A stretch of 64,000 nt of DNA from Vibrio ponticus (GCF_009938225.1 NZ_AP019657.1:372001-436000), one strand, 5' to 3'; shown: positions 9,943-19,635, counted from the first letter of the stretch. Made by a program: numbers and translations. Notes: a model not told the origin generated them from the sequence alone.

Positions 9943-10233
9943 CGGGGAAAAGCAAAGGAATAAGTGGCCGCCAGAAAATCATTATTTTGTGTAGGGCGTT
10001 CGCTGTACGGCCACAGGTCAGAGGGACCATGATTCGCTTGGTTACAGTATCGCTTGCGATTACTGAACACGTGGCGCGGATAGTAAAGCCTTAGCAGAGG
10101 ATCTTCTGTGAGTGCGATCCCATTAAATCGGAATGATGGCTGCAACATGCAGCTAAACCGCCAATATCACGATTAGATCACACCACGTCGTGTGAATTAA
10201 TTGCTTTAAAAGTTACATAAAGGTTTGATTGTT
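9943..10233. other. recC-recB intergenic region with small hairpins
   Basis: About 290 bp without a convincing gene. An imperfect bulged stem lies at about 10042-10069 (around TATCGCTTGCGATTA), and a short dyad TCACAC-N6-GTGTGA lies at 10178-10195. A 21-codon frame starting ATG 10029 exists but has no supporting evidence. The recB promoter probably lies in the AT-rich last 60 bp. Confidence 0.5.
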
Positions 10234-13200
10234 ATGACATCTTTATCAGTTGTCACACCATTGGAAACAATGACATTTCCTCTGCATGGTGCCAGATTAA
10301 TCGAAGCGTCAGCAGGGACAGGTAAAACTTTTACCATTGCTGGCTTATATTTACGTCTCTTGCTTGGGCATGGCAGCCAAGAAACGCGCCATCAAGTACC
10401 TTTGACGGTCGATCAAATTTTGGTGGTAACTTTTACCGAAGCGGCAACCGCTGAGTTGCGTGATCGTATTCGGGCGCGAATTCATGATGCGCGCATTGCC
10501 TTCGCTCGTGGCGAAAGTAGCGATCCGGTGATCCAGCCTTTATTAACTGAAATTAGCGATCATCAACAGGCGGCTGCGATTTTGCTGCAAGCAGAACGTC
10601 AGATGGATGAAGCGGCGGTCTACACCATTCACGGTTTCTGTCAGCGTATGCTAACGCAAAACGCGTTTGAATCTGGTAGCCGTTTTGACAATGAATTTGT
10701 CACCGACGAAAGTCATCTTAAAGCGCAAATCGTGGCGGATTACTGGCGTCGCAACTTCTACCCATTGCCATTAAAACTGGCGGGTGAAGTGCGCTCAATT
10801 TGGGGCTCGCCAGCCGCATTGCTTGGTGATGTTTCCGGTTATTTAACTGGCGCACCACTGAAACTCTCGGTTGCGGCGATGCAAGGTGATTTGGCTGAGT
10901 TGCATCAAGCTAACCTTGAACAGATTGACCAGCTTAAAGCGCAGTGGTGCAGTGAGCAAAAAGACTACCATGATCTGATTGCCAATTCGGACATCAATAA
11001 GCGCAGTTACAGTAAAAAATCACTGCCGACATGGCTTGCCGCTGTCGATCAATGGGCCAGTGTTGAAACCACCGGTTATGACTACCCAGAACAGTTAGAA
11101 AAATTTGCTCAGAATGTACTTCTAGAGAAAACGCCTAAAGGCAGTGCGCCACAGCATCCGGTGTTTGAAGCGATAGAAGCGTTTCTCGCCGAGCCGATTA
11201 GTCTGAAAGCGCCACTGCTCGCCCATGCAATTGAACATTGCCGCACTATGCTAGCCAAAGCCAAGCAGCAAAAGCAGTGGCTCTCTTTTGATGACCTACT
11301 GACCAACTTATCGGCGGCGCTTGATAACGATGATGATGGCTTATTGGCAGGGCGCATTCGCGAGCTCTATCCAGTGGCGATGATTGATGAATTCCAAGAT
11401 ACCGACCCACTGCAATACAGCATTTTTAGCCGCATTTATCTTCCGCATCCTGAGTGTGGTTTGTTTATGATCGGCGATCCTAAACAGGCGATTTACGGTT
11501 TCCGTGGCGCGGACATTTTTACCTATATCAAGGCGCGTAATCAGGTTTCGTCTCACTTTACTCTCGGCACTAACTGGCGTTCGAGCGCCGATATGGTCGC
11601 GGCAGTTAACCAAGTGTTTGCTTTGCCTGACAGTGCCTTTATCTATGATCAAGATATTCCCTTTATCCCTGTCGCCGCCAGCCCAAATGCCGATAAGCGT
11701 CAGTGGCAACTGGGCGGTCAGGTTCAACCTGCCTTGACCTATTGGTTGCAAGAGGCGGAAGACAAACCGCTCGCTAAAGGCGAATACCTTGATGCGATGG
11801 CACAAGCGACCGCTGATCAGATCCAGACCATATTGACTGCTTCCCAACAAGGGCAAGCGAGCTTTCACACTGGTAAAGTCGATCACGCGATTCAAGCGGG
11901 TGACATTGCCGTGCTGGTGCGTACCGGTAGTGAAGGGCGAATGATCAAAAAAGCGCTGGCGAAACAGGGTATTGCCAGTGTTTATCTCTCTAACCGTGAT
12001 AGTGTATTTAGCGCCATTATTGCTCAAGATGTGCAGCGTTTACTGCAAGCGGTGTTAACCCCAGAAAATGACCGCGCGCTGCGTGCCAGTTTGGCTTCGG
12101 AATTGTTTGCACTCGATGCAGGCAGTCTTGATGCGCTCAATAACGACGAAAGCGTGTGGGAAAACGCGGTTAATGAGTTTAAAGAGTATCGCAAACTGTG
12201 GCTGCAACGCGGCGTGCTACCTATGCTGCGTGCGGTGATGAGCAAGCGTCATATTGCTGAACGTTTATTGGAAGAAGAGAGTGGTGAACGCCACTTAACC
12301 GATTTGATGCACCTTGGTGAGTTATTGCAACAAGCGAGCGGCGAACTCGATAGCGACCATGGCTTGTTGCGTTGGTTGGCGCAAGCGATCAGCGACGCGC
12401 AAAATGGTCTTGGCGGCAGTGAGGATCAAATTCAGCGTTTGGAATCAGAGCGCAATTTGGTGCAGATCGTCACCATCCATAAATCGAAAGGTCTCGAATA
12501 TGACTTGGTGTTTTTACCATTTGTGCTGAGTTACCGTGAGGCAAGTGAAGCGAAATACTACGATGCGCAAACTGACTCGACCATTTTGGATATCACCAAA
12601 AATGAAGCGGCACTGGCGCAGGCGGACAAAGAACGTCTAGCGGAAGACTTACGTCTGATTTATGTAGCCCTAACCCGTGCAGTTTATGGCTGTTTCATTG
12701 GCGCTGCGCCACTGAGAAATGGTCGTTCGACCAAAGAGCCAACGGGCGTGCACCATAGTGCCATGGGTTACTTGCTGCAAAATGGTCAAGCGGGTGGCAT
12801 TAGCGATCTTACTCAATCAATTGAACAGCAAGCGAAAGCTTTAGCGTGTGTCACGCTAAGTGGCTTACCTGACAGTAATGACGCGCCATTTGTTACCGAG
12901 CAGCAACAGCAAGCGACTTTACATGCCCGTGAGTTGGCGCAAGAGATTGATCGCAGCTGGCGTATTACCAGTTATTCAGGGCTGATTAAGCAAGGTTCGC
13001 ACCATTCAGCCGATGACGATTTACTTCGGCTTGATGTCGACTCCTCTCAAGAAGAGGATGAGCAAGAAATGCTAGAGCCTGAGCGTTCAATTTTTACTTT
13101 CCCACGTGGCGCGCGTCCGGGTACGTTTTTGCATAGCTTGTTTGAAGAGGTAGAGTTCACCGAACCTGCCAACAGTGAAGCCAATCAACAAGCGATCATC

Positions 13201-13848
13201 GCTTTGATGGAAAGTGAGCAATTGGATCTTGAGTGGTTGCCAATTTTGCAACAACTGGTGGATACCGTATTAGCCACGCCATTGGATGGTAAAGAGCTGC
13301 GTTTAAATCAGAAATCACCCAGCCAACGTTTAGTTGAAATGGAGTTTCTGCTGCCGATTGAAGTATTGGCATCCGCTGAACTGAATCGCGTGATTCAGCG
13401 CAACGATACCCTTTCGGCTAAAGCGGGCGATCTCGGTTTTCAAACCGTGCAGGGCATGTTGAAAGGTTTTATCGACTTAGTGTTTGAGCATCAAGGCAAA
13501 TACTATGTACTCGACTGGAAGTCGAACCATCTTGGTGATGAGATCCACGACTATCACGGTGATGCGCTGCGTCAAGCGATGGCGGACCACCGTTATGATC
13601 TGCAATATCAAATTTACGCGCTCGCCTTACATCGTTTTCTGCGTAGTCGCTTAGCCAATTATGATTATCAGCAACATTTTGGTGGGGTTTACTATCTATT
13701 CTTACGTGGCATGGATGGGGAAGGTGAACATGGTATCTTTTCCGCCAAACCAAGTTTGCAGTTTTTAACCGAGTTAGACCAACTGATTGATGGCGAGACC
13801 ATTGAAGTACGTGGCAATTCAGCAGGACAAATGGCGCTAGATCTATGA
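10234..13848 (+). CDS. recB: Exodeoxyribonuclease V subunit beta (RecB)
   Basis: RecB is the 3'-5' helicase and only nuclease of RecBCD. The 1204-residue protein has a UvrD-type Walker A motif EASAGTGKTFT (K31), helicase motif II as MIDEFQDTDP, motif III-IV GDPKQAIYGFRG, motif V VQIVTIHKSKGLEYD and motif VI LRLIYVALTRA. The C-terminal PD-(D/E)XK nuclease contains GFIDLVFEHQGKYYVLDWKSN with D1094 and K1096 as the DWK catalytic pair. The ATG at 10234 was chosen because an AAAGG site lies ten bases upstream; a TTG three codons earlier sits too close to it. The gene overlaps recD by four bases (ATGA), indicating coupled translation. All catalytic residues seen are intact. Confidence 0.97.
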   Translation: MTSLSVVTPLETMTFPLHGARLIEASAGTGKTFTIAGLYLRLLLGHGSQETRHQVPLTVDQILVVTFTEAATAELRDRIRARIHDARIAFARGESSDPVIQPLLTEISDHQQAAAILLQAERQMDEAAVYTIHGFCQRMLTQNAFESGSRFDNEFVTDESHLKAQIVADYWRRNFYPLPLKLAGEVRSIWGSPAALLGDVSGYLTGAPLKLSVAAMQGDLAELHQANLEQIDQLKAQWCSEQKDYHDLIANSDINKRSYSKKSLPTWLAAVDQWASVETTGYDYPEQLEKFAQNVLLEKTPKGSAPQHPVFEAIEAFLAEPISLKAPLLAHAIEHCRTMLAKAKQQKQWLSFDDLLTNLSAALDNDDDGLLAGRIRELYPVAMIDEFQDTDPLQYSIFSRIYLPHPECGLFMIGDPKQAIYGFRGADIFTYIKARNQVSSHFTLGTNWRSSADMVAAVNQVFALPDSAFIYDQDIPFIPVAASPNADKRQWQLGGQVQPALTYWLQEAEDKPLAKGEYLDAMAQATADQIQTILTASQQGQASFHTGKVDHAIQAGDIAVLVRTGSEGRMIKKALAKQGIASVYLSNRDSVFSAIIAQDVQRLLQAVLTPENDRALRASLASELFALDAGSLDALNNDESVWENAVNEFKEYRKLWLQRGVLPMLRAVMSKRHIAERLLEEESGERHLTDLMHLGELLQQASGELDSDHGLLRWLAQAISDAQNGLGGSEDQIQRLESERNLVQIVTIHKSKGLEYDLVFLPFVLSYREASEAKYYDAQTDSTILDITKNEAALAQADKERLAEDLRLIYVALTRAVYGCFIGAAPLRNGRSTKEPTGVHHSAMGYLLQNGQAGGISDLTQSIEQQAKALACVTLSGLPDSNDAPFVTEQQQQATLHARELAQEIDRSWRITSYSGLIKQGSHHSADDDLLRLDVDSSQEEDEQEMLEPERSIFTFPRGARPGTFLHSLFEEVEFTEPANSEANQQAIIALMESEQLDLEWLPILQQLVDTVLATPLDGKELRLNQKSPSQRLVEMEFLLPIEVLASAELNRVIQRNDTLSAKAGDLGFQTVQGMLKGFIDLVFEHQGKYYVLDWKSNHLGDEIHDYHGDALRQAMADHRYDLQYQIYALALHRFLRSRLANYDYQQHFGGVYYLFLRGMDGEGEHGIFSAKPSLQFLTELDQLIDGETIEVRGNSAGQMALDL

Positions 13849-16019
13849 GTAATGTAATCACCCCTTCGTTATCTGCTGCGCCACTAGGCAATGCCCCACT
13901 AATGGCGACGCTACAACGTTTGGCACAAAAAGGTTCACTGCGTCAGTTGGACTACCAATTAGCGCGCTTTATTTTCAGTAAATCTCACAGTGATCAATTA
14001 GCGTTTATTGCTGGAGTGGTGAGTAGTGAGCTGGGCAAAGGGCATATTTGCTTGCCGCTACGTGACGCGCAATCGCAACCGGTCGATCTTGCTAGCAAGC
14101 TAGGTCTGTTTGGCGATGCGGCGTTAGAGCTTAACCAAGTATTAATCGCGATTGATTGGCAGCAGCTGCTGAGTCACTCTATTTGGGTTGCCAATCCGAC
14201 TCACAACAAGGCTTCAGCTTTACCGTTAGTCTTTGACGGTGAGCGAGTTTATTTGCACCGTTACTGGCATTATGAAGTGACACTCGCCGAGCGATTAAAT
14301 AGCTTTGGGACACCGATGATCTTAAAGCCTATCGAGATCAAAAAGCTGACCAATTTGCTCGATCATTTGTTCGCCCGTAGTTACCAATACTTGTTTGCCA
14401 CCTTAAGTAGTGCAGCGAAAAATCCAAACTTTAGTCAAGTGCAGCGCCAGCAGTTGGTGTGTGATCATTTAGATGTGGTTGAAGATAGCTCGCTGGATTG
14501 GTCGGCAATTGATCAAGTATTGCTGCAAGCAAAACGCGCCGAACAATTGGCACCATTGGATCAGCTGGTTCCTCAAGCGGTGTGTGTCAACTGGCAGAAA
14601 GTTGCGGCTGCTATCGCGTTGACTAAACGTTTTGCGGTGATTTCGGGTGGACCTGGTACCGGTAAAACCACTACGGTGACTAAGTTGCTGGCAGCCTTAA
14701 TTGAACAAGCGCAAAACTCTGAGAGTGGTGTTAATGTCGTTCCTACTATCAAGCTGGTGGCTCCAACGGGTAAAGCCGCGGCACGCTTGACCGAATCGAT
14801 TGGTAAGGCGGTAGCTGAGCTGCCGGTTAGTCCAGAGCTAAAAGCGGCGATCCCGACCGAATCGAGCACCTTGCATCGCTTGTTAGGTGCATTGCCAAAT
14901 AGTGTCGAGTTTCGCCATAACCAAGCAAACCCGCTGCACCTCGATATTTTGGTGGTCGATGAAGCGTCGATGGTTGATTTGTCGATGATGTACAAGCTGG
15001 TGGATGCCCTGCCAAAGCATGCTCGTGTGATCTTGCTGGGCGATAAAGATCAGCTCGCTTCGGTAGAAGCTGGCGCCGTACTGGGCGATATTTGTTCGTT
15101 CCATCAATATGGCTATAGCAGCCAGCAAGGCGAACTGATCGCTCAGCTAACTGGCTTTAATACCCTGGCGCAAAGTCAGCAAAAAGGCAGCCAAGTCGGC
15201 GATAGTCTTTGTATGCTGCAAAAGAGTTATCGTTTTGATGCTCGCTCGGGAATTGGTCAGCTTGCCAAAGCCGTCAATGCGGGCTCGGGCTTTAAGTACG
15301 ATGCCGTGTGGCAGCGTGACTTTGCTGATATTACCCAGTACCCACTTGATATGCAGCACTACAATCAGCTGATTCAAACCATGGTCAGTGAATACAGTGT
15401 ATACCTCAAGCGCATCGCCAAGCGCGAAGTGAATCCTCAAACCGAACAGCTTGAATCAGTCACAGCTTTGGCAAAGGCGGGTTTAGACGCGTTTGCTGGT
15501 TGCCGTTTGTTGTGTGCGATACGCGAAGGCGATTTTGGCGTGACGGGCTTAAACCAGCGTATTGAGCGTGCGTTAGTCGCGCGCAAACTGGTGCAAACTC
15601 AAGATGAGCTTTGGTATCACGGTCGACCAGTGATGATCACCCGTAACGATCACGCTTTAGGTTTGTATAACGGTGATATCGGTATCTGTATTTGGGATGA
15701 CTCGCTGGAAGAACCACGCTTAAAGGTCTTCTTTGAGTTGCCAGATGGTAGTGTGAAATCGGTATTGCCAAGTCGCGTGCCGGAGCATGAAACCGCTTAC
15801 GCGATGACGATTCACAAATCACAGGGTAGTGAGTTTGAATTTACTTTGATGATTTTACCAAAAGAGTTTAGTCCGATTTTAACCCGCGAGCTGATATATA
15901 CCGGCATTACTCGCGCGAAAAAACGTTTGGCGATGTACGTTCAACCTGATGTGGTTAAGCGGGGAATTAAAGTGATGACTGAGCGTGCCAGCGGCTTGGT
16001 GGAAAGGCTGAAAGGTTAA
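13845..16019 (+). CDS. recD: Exodeoxyribonuclease V subunit alpha (RecD)
   Basis: RecD is the 5'-3' superfamily 1B helicase subunit of RecBCD, which also controls nuclease activity after Chi. The 724-residue protein is longer than E. coli RecD (608), with extra sequence in the N-terminal RecB-binding region and an insertion near residues 430-450 (LAQSQQKGSQVGDSL), as in other Vibrio-like forms. Walker A is ISGGPGTGKTTTVTKL (K274) and Walker B is ILVVDEASMVDLSMM. Later motifs include LLGDKDQLASVEAGAVLGD and, near the C-terminus, YAMTIHKSQGSEF and LIYTGITRAK. It overlaps recB by four bases. Downstream comes a GA-rich stretch and a convergent small reading frame. Confidence 0.96.
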   Translation: MSNVITPSLSAAPLGNAPLMATLQRLAQKGSLRQLDYQLARFIFSKSHSDQLAFIAGVVSSELGKGHICLPLRDAQSQPVDLASKLGLFGDAALELNQVLIAIDWQQLLSHSIWVANPTHNKASALPLVFDGERVYLHRYWHYEVTLAERLNSFGTPMILKPIEIKKLTNLLDHLFARSYQYLFATLSSAAKNPNFSQVQRQQLVCDHLDVVEDSSLDWSAIDQVLLQAKRAEQLAPLDQLVPQAVCVNWQKVAAAIALTKRFAVISGGPGTGKTTTVTKLLAALIEQAQNSESGVNVVPTIKLVAPTGKAAARLTESIGKAVAELPVSPELKAAIPTESSTLHRLLGALPNSVEFRHNQANPLHLDILVVDEASMVDLSMMYKLVDALPKHARVILLGDKDQLASVEAGAVLGDICSFHQYGYSSQQGELIAQLTGFNTLAQSQQKGSQVGDSLCMLQKSYRFDARSGIGQLAKAVNAGSGFKYDAVWQRDFADITQYPLDMQHYNQLIQTMVSEYSVYLKRIAKREVNPQTEQLESVTALAKAGLDAFAGCRLLCAIREGDFGVTGLNQRIERALVARKLVQTQDELWYHGRPVMITRNDHALGLYNGDIGICIWDDSLEEPRLKVFFELPDGSVKSVLPSRVPEHETAYAMTIHKSQGSEFEFTLMILPKEFSPILTRELIYTGITRAKKRLAMYVQPDVVKRGIKVMTERASGLVERLKG

Positions 16020-16079
16020 AAGGGAATAGAGAATAGAGAAAACCATCCGTGGTTGTCGCCAGCAAAGCGAAGGTGAAGC

Positions 16080-16259
16080 TTAGTTAAATACCGTAGTAAA
16101 GGAGATACTGCGGATTTGATATTGTTTTTGATAGTTAAGGATAAAGTCTTTCAAACTGTCTGTGACAGGGAAAACGCAATGCACGCTGAGATCGGTCAGC
16201 AGTTCGTTTTCCGCCATATCCCAAAAGCTTTGCAGCGAGTTACAAATAACGGTTTTCAT
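16080..16259 (-). CDS. Candidate small protein, 59 residues
   Basis: A 59-codon frame on the minus strand fills the gap between recD and argA. It runs from ATG 16259 to TAA 16080-16082 and reads MKTVICNSLQSFWDMAENEL at the start and QYQIRSISFTTVFN at the end. The predicted protein has ordinary globular composition (several aromatic residues, two cysteines, balanced charge), unlike the low-complexity shadow frames in this window. No strong ribosome site is seen, only a weak TGAGC 10 bases upstream. I do not recognise a family. It is in the same orientation as argA but is separated from it by a large inverted repeat, so it probably has its own promoter in the AT-rich segment 16260-16380. Confidence 0.5.
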   Translation of the reverse strand: MKTVICNSLQSFWDMAENELLTDLSVHCVFPVTDSLKDFILNYQKQYQIRSISFTTVFN

Positions 16260-16386
16260 GATGTTTGCTCATAGTTGACGTTGTTTTTATCTACTTAAGC
16301 AATCCATGCGGTCTAGTCGAGCTAGTTAGGTGAGTCCAATTCGACCTCGGGTTTGAGGCGGGTGAATAATATACAACAGTGTTGAT

Positions 16387-16436
16387 GAAATAAAGCTCAT
16401 AAATGAGAAAATCGATCAAATAGTGAGCTTTATTTC
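16387..16436 (-). terminator. Large inverted repeat downstream of argA, probable terminator
   Basis: Two perfect 13-bp arms (GAAATAAAGCTCA at 16387-16399 and its complement at 16424-16436) flank a 24-base loop. The left arm also takes part in a small nested dyad, CTCAT-AA-ATGAG (16396-16407), so two mutually exclusive folds are possible. It lies 42 bp past the argA stop. A clear T run is lacking, so it could also be a protein-binding dyad. Outside it the region 16260-16477 shows no gene. Confidence 0.55.
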
Positions 16437-16477
16437 GACCGTATGTTACGAAACCGTTTGCTTGACCTGTGTTCAAC

Positions 16478-17818
16478 TTAAGCGGTGCCAATAGCGAGAA
16501 TCTTTGAGTTACGTTGGTAGTTGTAAAGGTTCTTCTTCTGCGATGGTAGCGACTCCACCCCAACCTCGTAAAAACCTTGTTCTCTAAACCAGTGCAAGCT
16601 GTGTGTCGTAAGAACAAATAACTGGGTAATGCCCTGTTGTTTGCATTGCTGACGCATATGATTGAGCAAAATTAAGCCACGGTTACCATCACGATATTCG
16701 GGGTGAATTGCGACACACGCCATCTCTGCCATGCGGTCTTCAATGTATGGATAGAGTGCAGCGCAGCCGATGATTAATCCGTCTTTTTCTATAATGGTGA
16801 ATTGGTGGATTTCCTGCTCCAGTTGCTCACGCGAGCGACGCACCAAAATACCTTGTTCTTCTAAAGGACGAATCAAATCCAAAATACCACCGATATCATC
16901 GATTGCAGCCAAGCGCACTCGTTCTGAGCTGGCGTAGACGATTTGCGTACCGATACCATCAAGAGAGAACAATTCTTGGATTAGCGCGCCATCAACTTTG
17001 TAGCTTACCAAGTGGCTACGAGGCACGCCTGCACGGCAAGCGGTAATCGCGGCACGTAAGAAACGTAGAGAGCCTGAAGCATTGTCATTAGACTGATCAA
17101 CATCTTGTTCCAATTTACTTAAGATCTGCTCAGCTTCTCGAGGGACGAGTTCTGCAATGACATTACCTTGCTGATCCAAAATACCTTGCGCCGAACAAAA
17201 ACCAATCAGCTTATCTGCATTGAGGCGAATGGCGACTTGGGTTGCCACTTCTTCTGAGGTGAGATTAAAAGACTCACCCGTGACTGAACTGGCAATAGGA
17301 CCAAGGAGTACAATTGAGCCTTGCTCTAGCATGCGGTTAATACCGGCAATATCAATACGACGGATTTTACCACTGTGACAGTAATCCACCCCATCATCGA
17401 CCCCAAGCGGTTGGGCAATCACAAAGTTACCACTCACCACATTGAGTTGCGTACCCGCCATCGGGGTGTTACTCAGGCTCATTGAGAGCTGGGCAGTGAT
17501 CGCCAACTGTAATTGCCCGGCGGCTTGCATAACTAGTGGTAAGGAATGCTCATCAGTGACACGAATACCTTTGTGGTAGGCATTGGTGACATCATGCGTA
17601 GAGAGAATCGAATTAATTTGCGGTCTGGCACCGTGCACTAAGACGATTTTTACCCCAAGACTATGAAGCAGGGCTAAATCACTGATTATATTTTTGAAGT
17701 TTACATCAGCTACCGCTTCGCCACCGAGCATAATCACCACGGTTTTACCACGGTGAGCATTTACATACGGGGCAGATTGGCGAAATCCTTTTACTAGCGC
17801 TGTACTACGTATTTTCAC
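16478..17818 (-). CDS. argA: Amino-acid N-acetyltransferase (N-acetylglutamate synthase)
   Basis: ArgA makes N-acetyl-L-glutamate from acetyl-CoA and glutamate, the first step of arginine synthesis. The 446-residue protein has an N-terminal amino-acid-kinase-like domain (about 1-290; [30 protein letters not shown]), which in E. coli binds arginine for feedback control, and a C-terminal GNAT domain (about 300-446; [20 protein letters not shown]). Length and N-terminus match the classical bacterial enzyme. The start is a GTG at 17818; no strong ribosome site is seen. Two 18-bp ArgR-like boxes spaced exactly 3 bp apart lie immediately upstream, supporting repression by arginine. Confidence 0.96.
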   Translation of the reverse strand: MKIRSTALVKGFRQSAPYVNAHRGKTVVIMLGGEAVADVNFKNIISDLALLHSLGVKIVLVHGARPQINSILSTHDVTNAYHKGIRVTDEHSLPLVMQAAGQLQLAITAQLSMSLSNTPMAGTQLNVVSGNFVIAQPLGVDDGVDYCHSGKIRRIDIAGINRMLEQGSIVLLGPIASSVTGESFNLTSEEVATQVAIRLNADKLIGFCSAQGILDQQGNVIAELVPREAEQILSKLEQDVDQSNDNASGSLRFLRAAITACRAGVPRSHLVSYKVDGALIQELFSLDGIGTQIVYASSERVRLAAIDDIGGILDLIRPLEEQGILVRRSREQLEQEIHQFTIIEKDGLIIGCAALYPYIEDRMAEMACVAIHPEYRDGNRGLILLNHMRQQCKQQGITQLFVLTTHSLHWFREQGFYEVGVESLPSQKKNLYNYQRNSKILAIGTA

Positions 17819-17831
17819 AGTGAGTCCATTT

Positions 17832-17870
17832 TGTGAATTTATATGTGATTATAGTGCAAATTTATTCTGT
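17832..17870 (-). promoter_or_regulatory. Paired ArgR-type operator (two ARG boxes) for argA
   Basis: Box 1 (17832-17849) contains TGAAT-TTAT and box 2 (17853-17870) contains TGCAA-ATTT-ATTCT; each resembles one or both halves of the ARG box TGAAT-N4-ATTCA. The box starts are 21 bp apart, which is the canonical arrangement of two 18-bp boxes with a 3-bp gap bound by an ArgR hexamer. Box 1 has a good left half and a poor right half; box 2 the reverse. It begins 14 bp from the argA start codon. The spacing is the strongest evidence. Confidence 0.6.
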
Positions 17871-17975
17871 AATAGGCAAGTGTTTTTTTTGGAACAAAAG
17901 TCCAATAAAGCTTACCTCGCATTGAGCGCTTCAATAGCGCGTGATATAGAGGTTTTTTCTGCAAGGCAAGAACCA

Positions 17976-18404
17976 ATGAACGTTAGTGTAAATAGCAACT
18001 CAAGACAGGAAAAAAGAGCAGGGCTACTCGCCTTTCAGAGCAAATGGAGCATCGCATCGATATGGCTGGTGGTCTTAGCCAGTACTTATTTCATTATTCA
18101 AGGCGCGATAGTATTGAGTGATAAATATCAGCGAATCAGTCATCCTCATTCGCTTATTTATGGTGTCTGGATTGAGAGTGATGTGGCACCTTATCGTGCC
18201 GAGCGTTTAGAGATCAATTCCTCAGGTATCGTGTTTGAAGGTGGGATAGTCGCCACCGAGTATGACTTTGATGGTGACTATTTAGTGTATCAACATGGCA
18301 CTGAGCAACGCCGCTTTAAGTTTCAAAATCAGAATTGGAATGAGATGAGACTGTTGACTGGGAACGCTTATCAACCAATCTTTGTCAAAACTGCTTCAAA
18401 ATAA
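17976..18404 (+). CDS. Small membrane-anchored protein, DUF2850-like
   Basis: This is a 142-residue protein with one predicted membrane helix near residues 29-48 (IASIWLVVLASTYFIIQGAI) and a mostly beta-rich outer domain (SLIYGVWIESDVAPYRAERL, YLVYQHGTEQRRFKF). It looks like the DUF2850 family, small Vibrio proteins that I recall beside argA, but I am not certain of the number. The start was placed at ATG 17976 after an AAGGCAAG purine stretch; an upstream extension in the same frame would cross the argA promoter and is not credible. It is divergent from argA. Function unknown; the topology suggests a short cytoplasmic N-terminus and a periplasmic C-terminal domain. Confidence 0.75.
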   Translation: MNVSVNSNSRQEKRAGLLAFQSKWSIASIWLVVLASTYFIIQGAIVLSDKYQRISHPHSLIYGVWIESDVAPYRAERLEINSSGIVFEGGIVATEYDFDGDYLVYQHGTEQRRFKFQNQNWNEMRLLTGNAYQPIFVKTASK

Positions 18405-18478
18405 TTCATCTACATTGACGATGATAGCGATAGTTTGTCATGCTCAAGCTATCTCGTTAATGGACTCCTTAATAACCA

Positions 18479-19579
18479 ATGAAAAAGATTTTTCCTTTAG
18501 CGGCGGTGACGCTGCTGTTTGGCTGTGCTCAACCAACCGACCGAGCACAACAATATTTCGATCAAGAGTTTGAAACTACCCTCAATCGCACTGAGAGTGT
18601 GCAATCAAATGTGACGCGAGATTTTACTGAGTTCCATAAACAAGCCGAGCAGGTGGTCGATAAATCACCCTCAATGGCGAAGGTATATCAACCACTGTAT
18701 GAAACGCTCAATGAGTGGGTACTGCAAAGTGGCGATCCAAGTGAATTGGGCAACTTTGGTATCCAAACTGCGCAACTAGGTGGTGGCGATAAAAAAGGTA
18801 ATGTTCTCTTTACCGGTTACTTTTCCCCGGTAATGGAGCTTCGTCATCAAGCCAATGAGACCTATAAATATCCAGTTTATGCCAAGCCTGATTGTGGTAA
18901 AGAGTGCCCAACTCGTGCGCAGATTTATGCAGGTGCTTTAGAAGGGCAGGGTTTGGAGTTGGGTTATGCGGCTAACATGATCGACCCTTTCTTGATGGAA
19001 GTGCAAGGGAGCGGTTTTGTTCATTTTGAAGATGACGACACACTTGAATATTTCGCTTACGGCGGTAAAAACAATAAAGCTTACGTCAGTATTGGTCGCG
19101 TATTGATTGAACGTGGTGAAGTCTCACGTGAAAAAATGTCGATGAAAGCAATTAAGGATTGGGTGCTCGCTAATGATGAGGCAACGGTGCGTGAAGTACT
19201 GGAGCAAAATCCATCATTTGTCTTTTTTGCCCCACGAGCAGATGCGCCAGTAACAGGCTCGGCAGGCATTCCACTGTTGCCGATGGCATCTGTAGCGGGT
19301 GACCGAAGCATTTTGCCTATGGGAACCCCAATCCTTGCTGAAGTACCACTATTAAATGCTGATGGCTCGTGGAGTGGTGCACATCAACTGCGTTTGCTGA
19401 TCGTTTTAGACACTGGTGGTGCGGTGAAACAGAATCATCTCGACCTTTACCATGGCATGGGACCACGTGCGGGTACAGAGGCAGGTCATTACAAACATTT
19501 TGGTCGCGTGTGGAAGTTAGGTTTAGAGAACTCTCCGACGCAAGCGCCGTGGGCAATGCCGCCTGAGAAACAAAACTAA
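18479..19579 (+). CDS. mltA: Membrane-bound lytic murein transglycosylase A
   Basis: MltA is an outer-membrane lipoprotein that cleaves peptidoglycan glycan strands to 1,6-anhydromuropeptides. The 366-residue product starts with a lipoprotein signal MKKIFPLAAVTLLFGCAQ (lipobox LFGC, Cys16). It then has the MltA barrel domain (FTGYFSPVMELRHQ, ANMIDPFLMEVQGSGFVHF) and the 3D domain with the catalytic aspartate in LLIVLDTGGAVKQNHLDLY near the C-terminus. Length is normal. It lies between the small membrane protein gene and tcdA, and a terminator separates it from tcdA. Confidence 0.95.
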   Translation: MKKIFPLAAVTLLFGCAQPTDRAQQYFDQEFETTLNRTESVQSNVTRDFTEFHKQAEQVVDKSPSMAKVYQPLYETLNEWVLQSGDPSELGNFGIQTAQLGGGDKKGNVLFTGYFSPVMELRHQANETYKYPVYAKPDCGKECPTRAQIYAGALEGQGLELGYAANMIDPFLMEVQGSGFVHFEDDDTLEYFAYGGKNNKAYVSIGRVLIERGEVSREKMSMKAIKDWVLANDEATVREVLEQNPSFVFFAPRADAPVTGSAGIPLLPMASVAGDRSILPMGTPILAEVPLLNADGSWSGAHQLRLLIVLDTGGAVKQNHLDLYHGMGPRAGTEAGHYKHFGRVWKLGLENSPTQAPWAMPPEKQN

Positions 19580-19635
19580 CGATTTTCCGTTCAAGCCACG
19601 TTGTGGTGCAAAGAGCGAGTATAGACATTTTCATA

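Noticed and set aside
10029..10094. 21-codon frame MIRLVTVSLAITEHVARIVK in the recC-recB gap
   Set aside because: A GAGGGA site is nearby, but it is too short and isolated to support without conservation data.
11341..12027. 228-codon minus-strand open frame opposite recB
   Set aside because: It lies wholly inside the conserved recB helicase coding sequence and has no ribosome site or family resemblance; it is a shadow of codon bias.
13469..13891. 140-codon minus-strand frame across the recB-recD overlap
   Set aside because: It is antisense to two well-supported genes; its composition (rich in His, Arg and Asn) is typical of a shadow frame.
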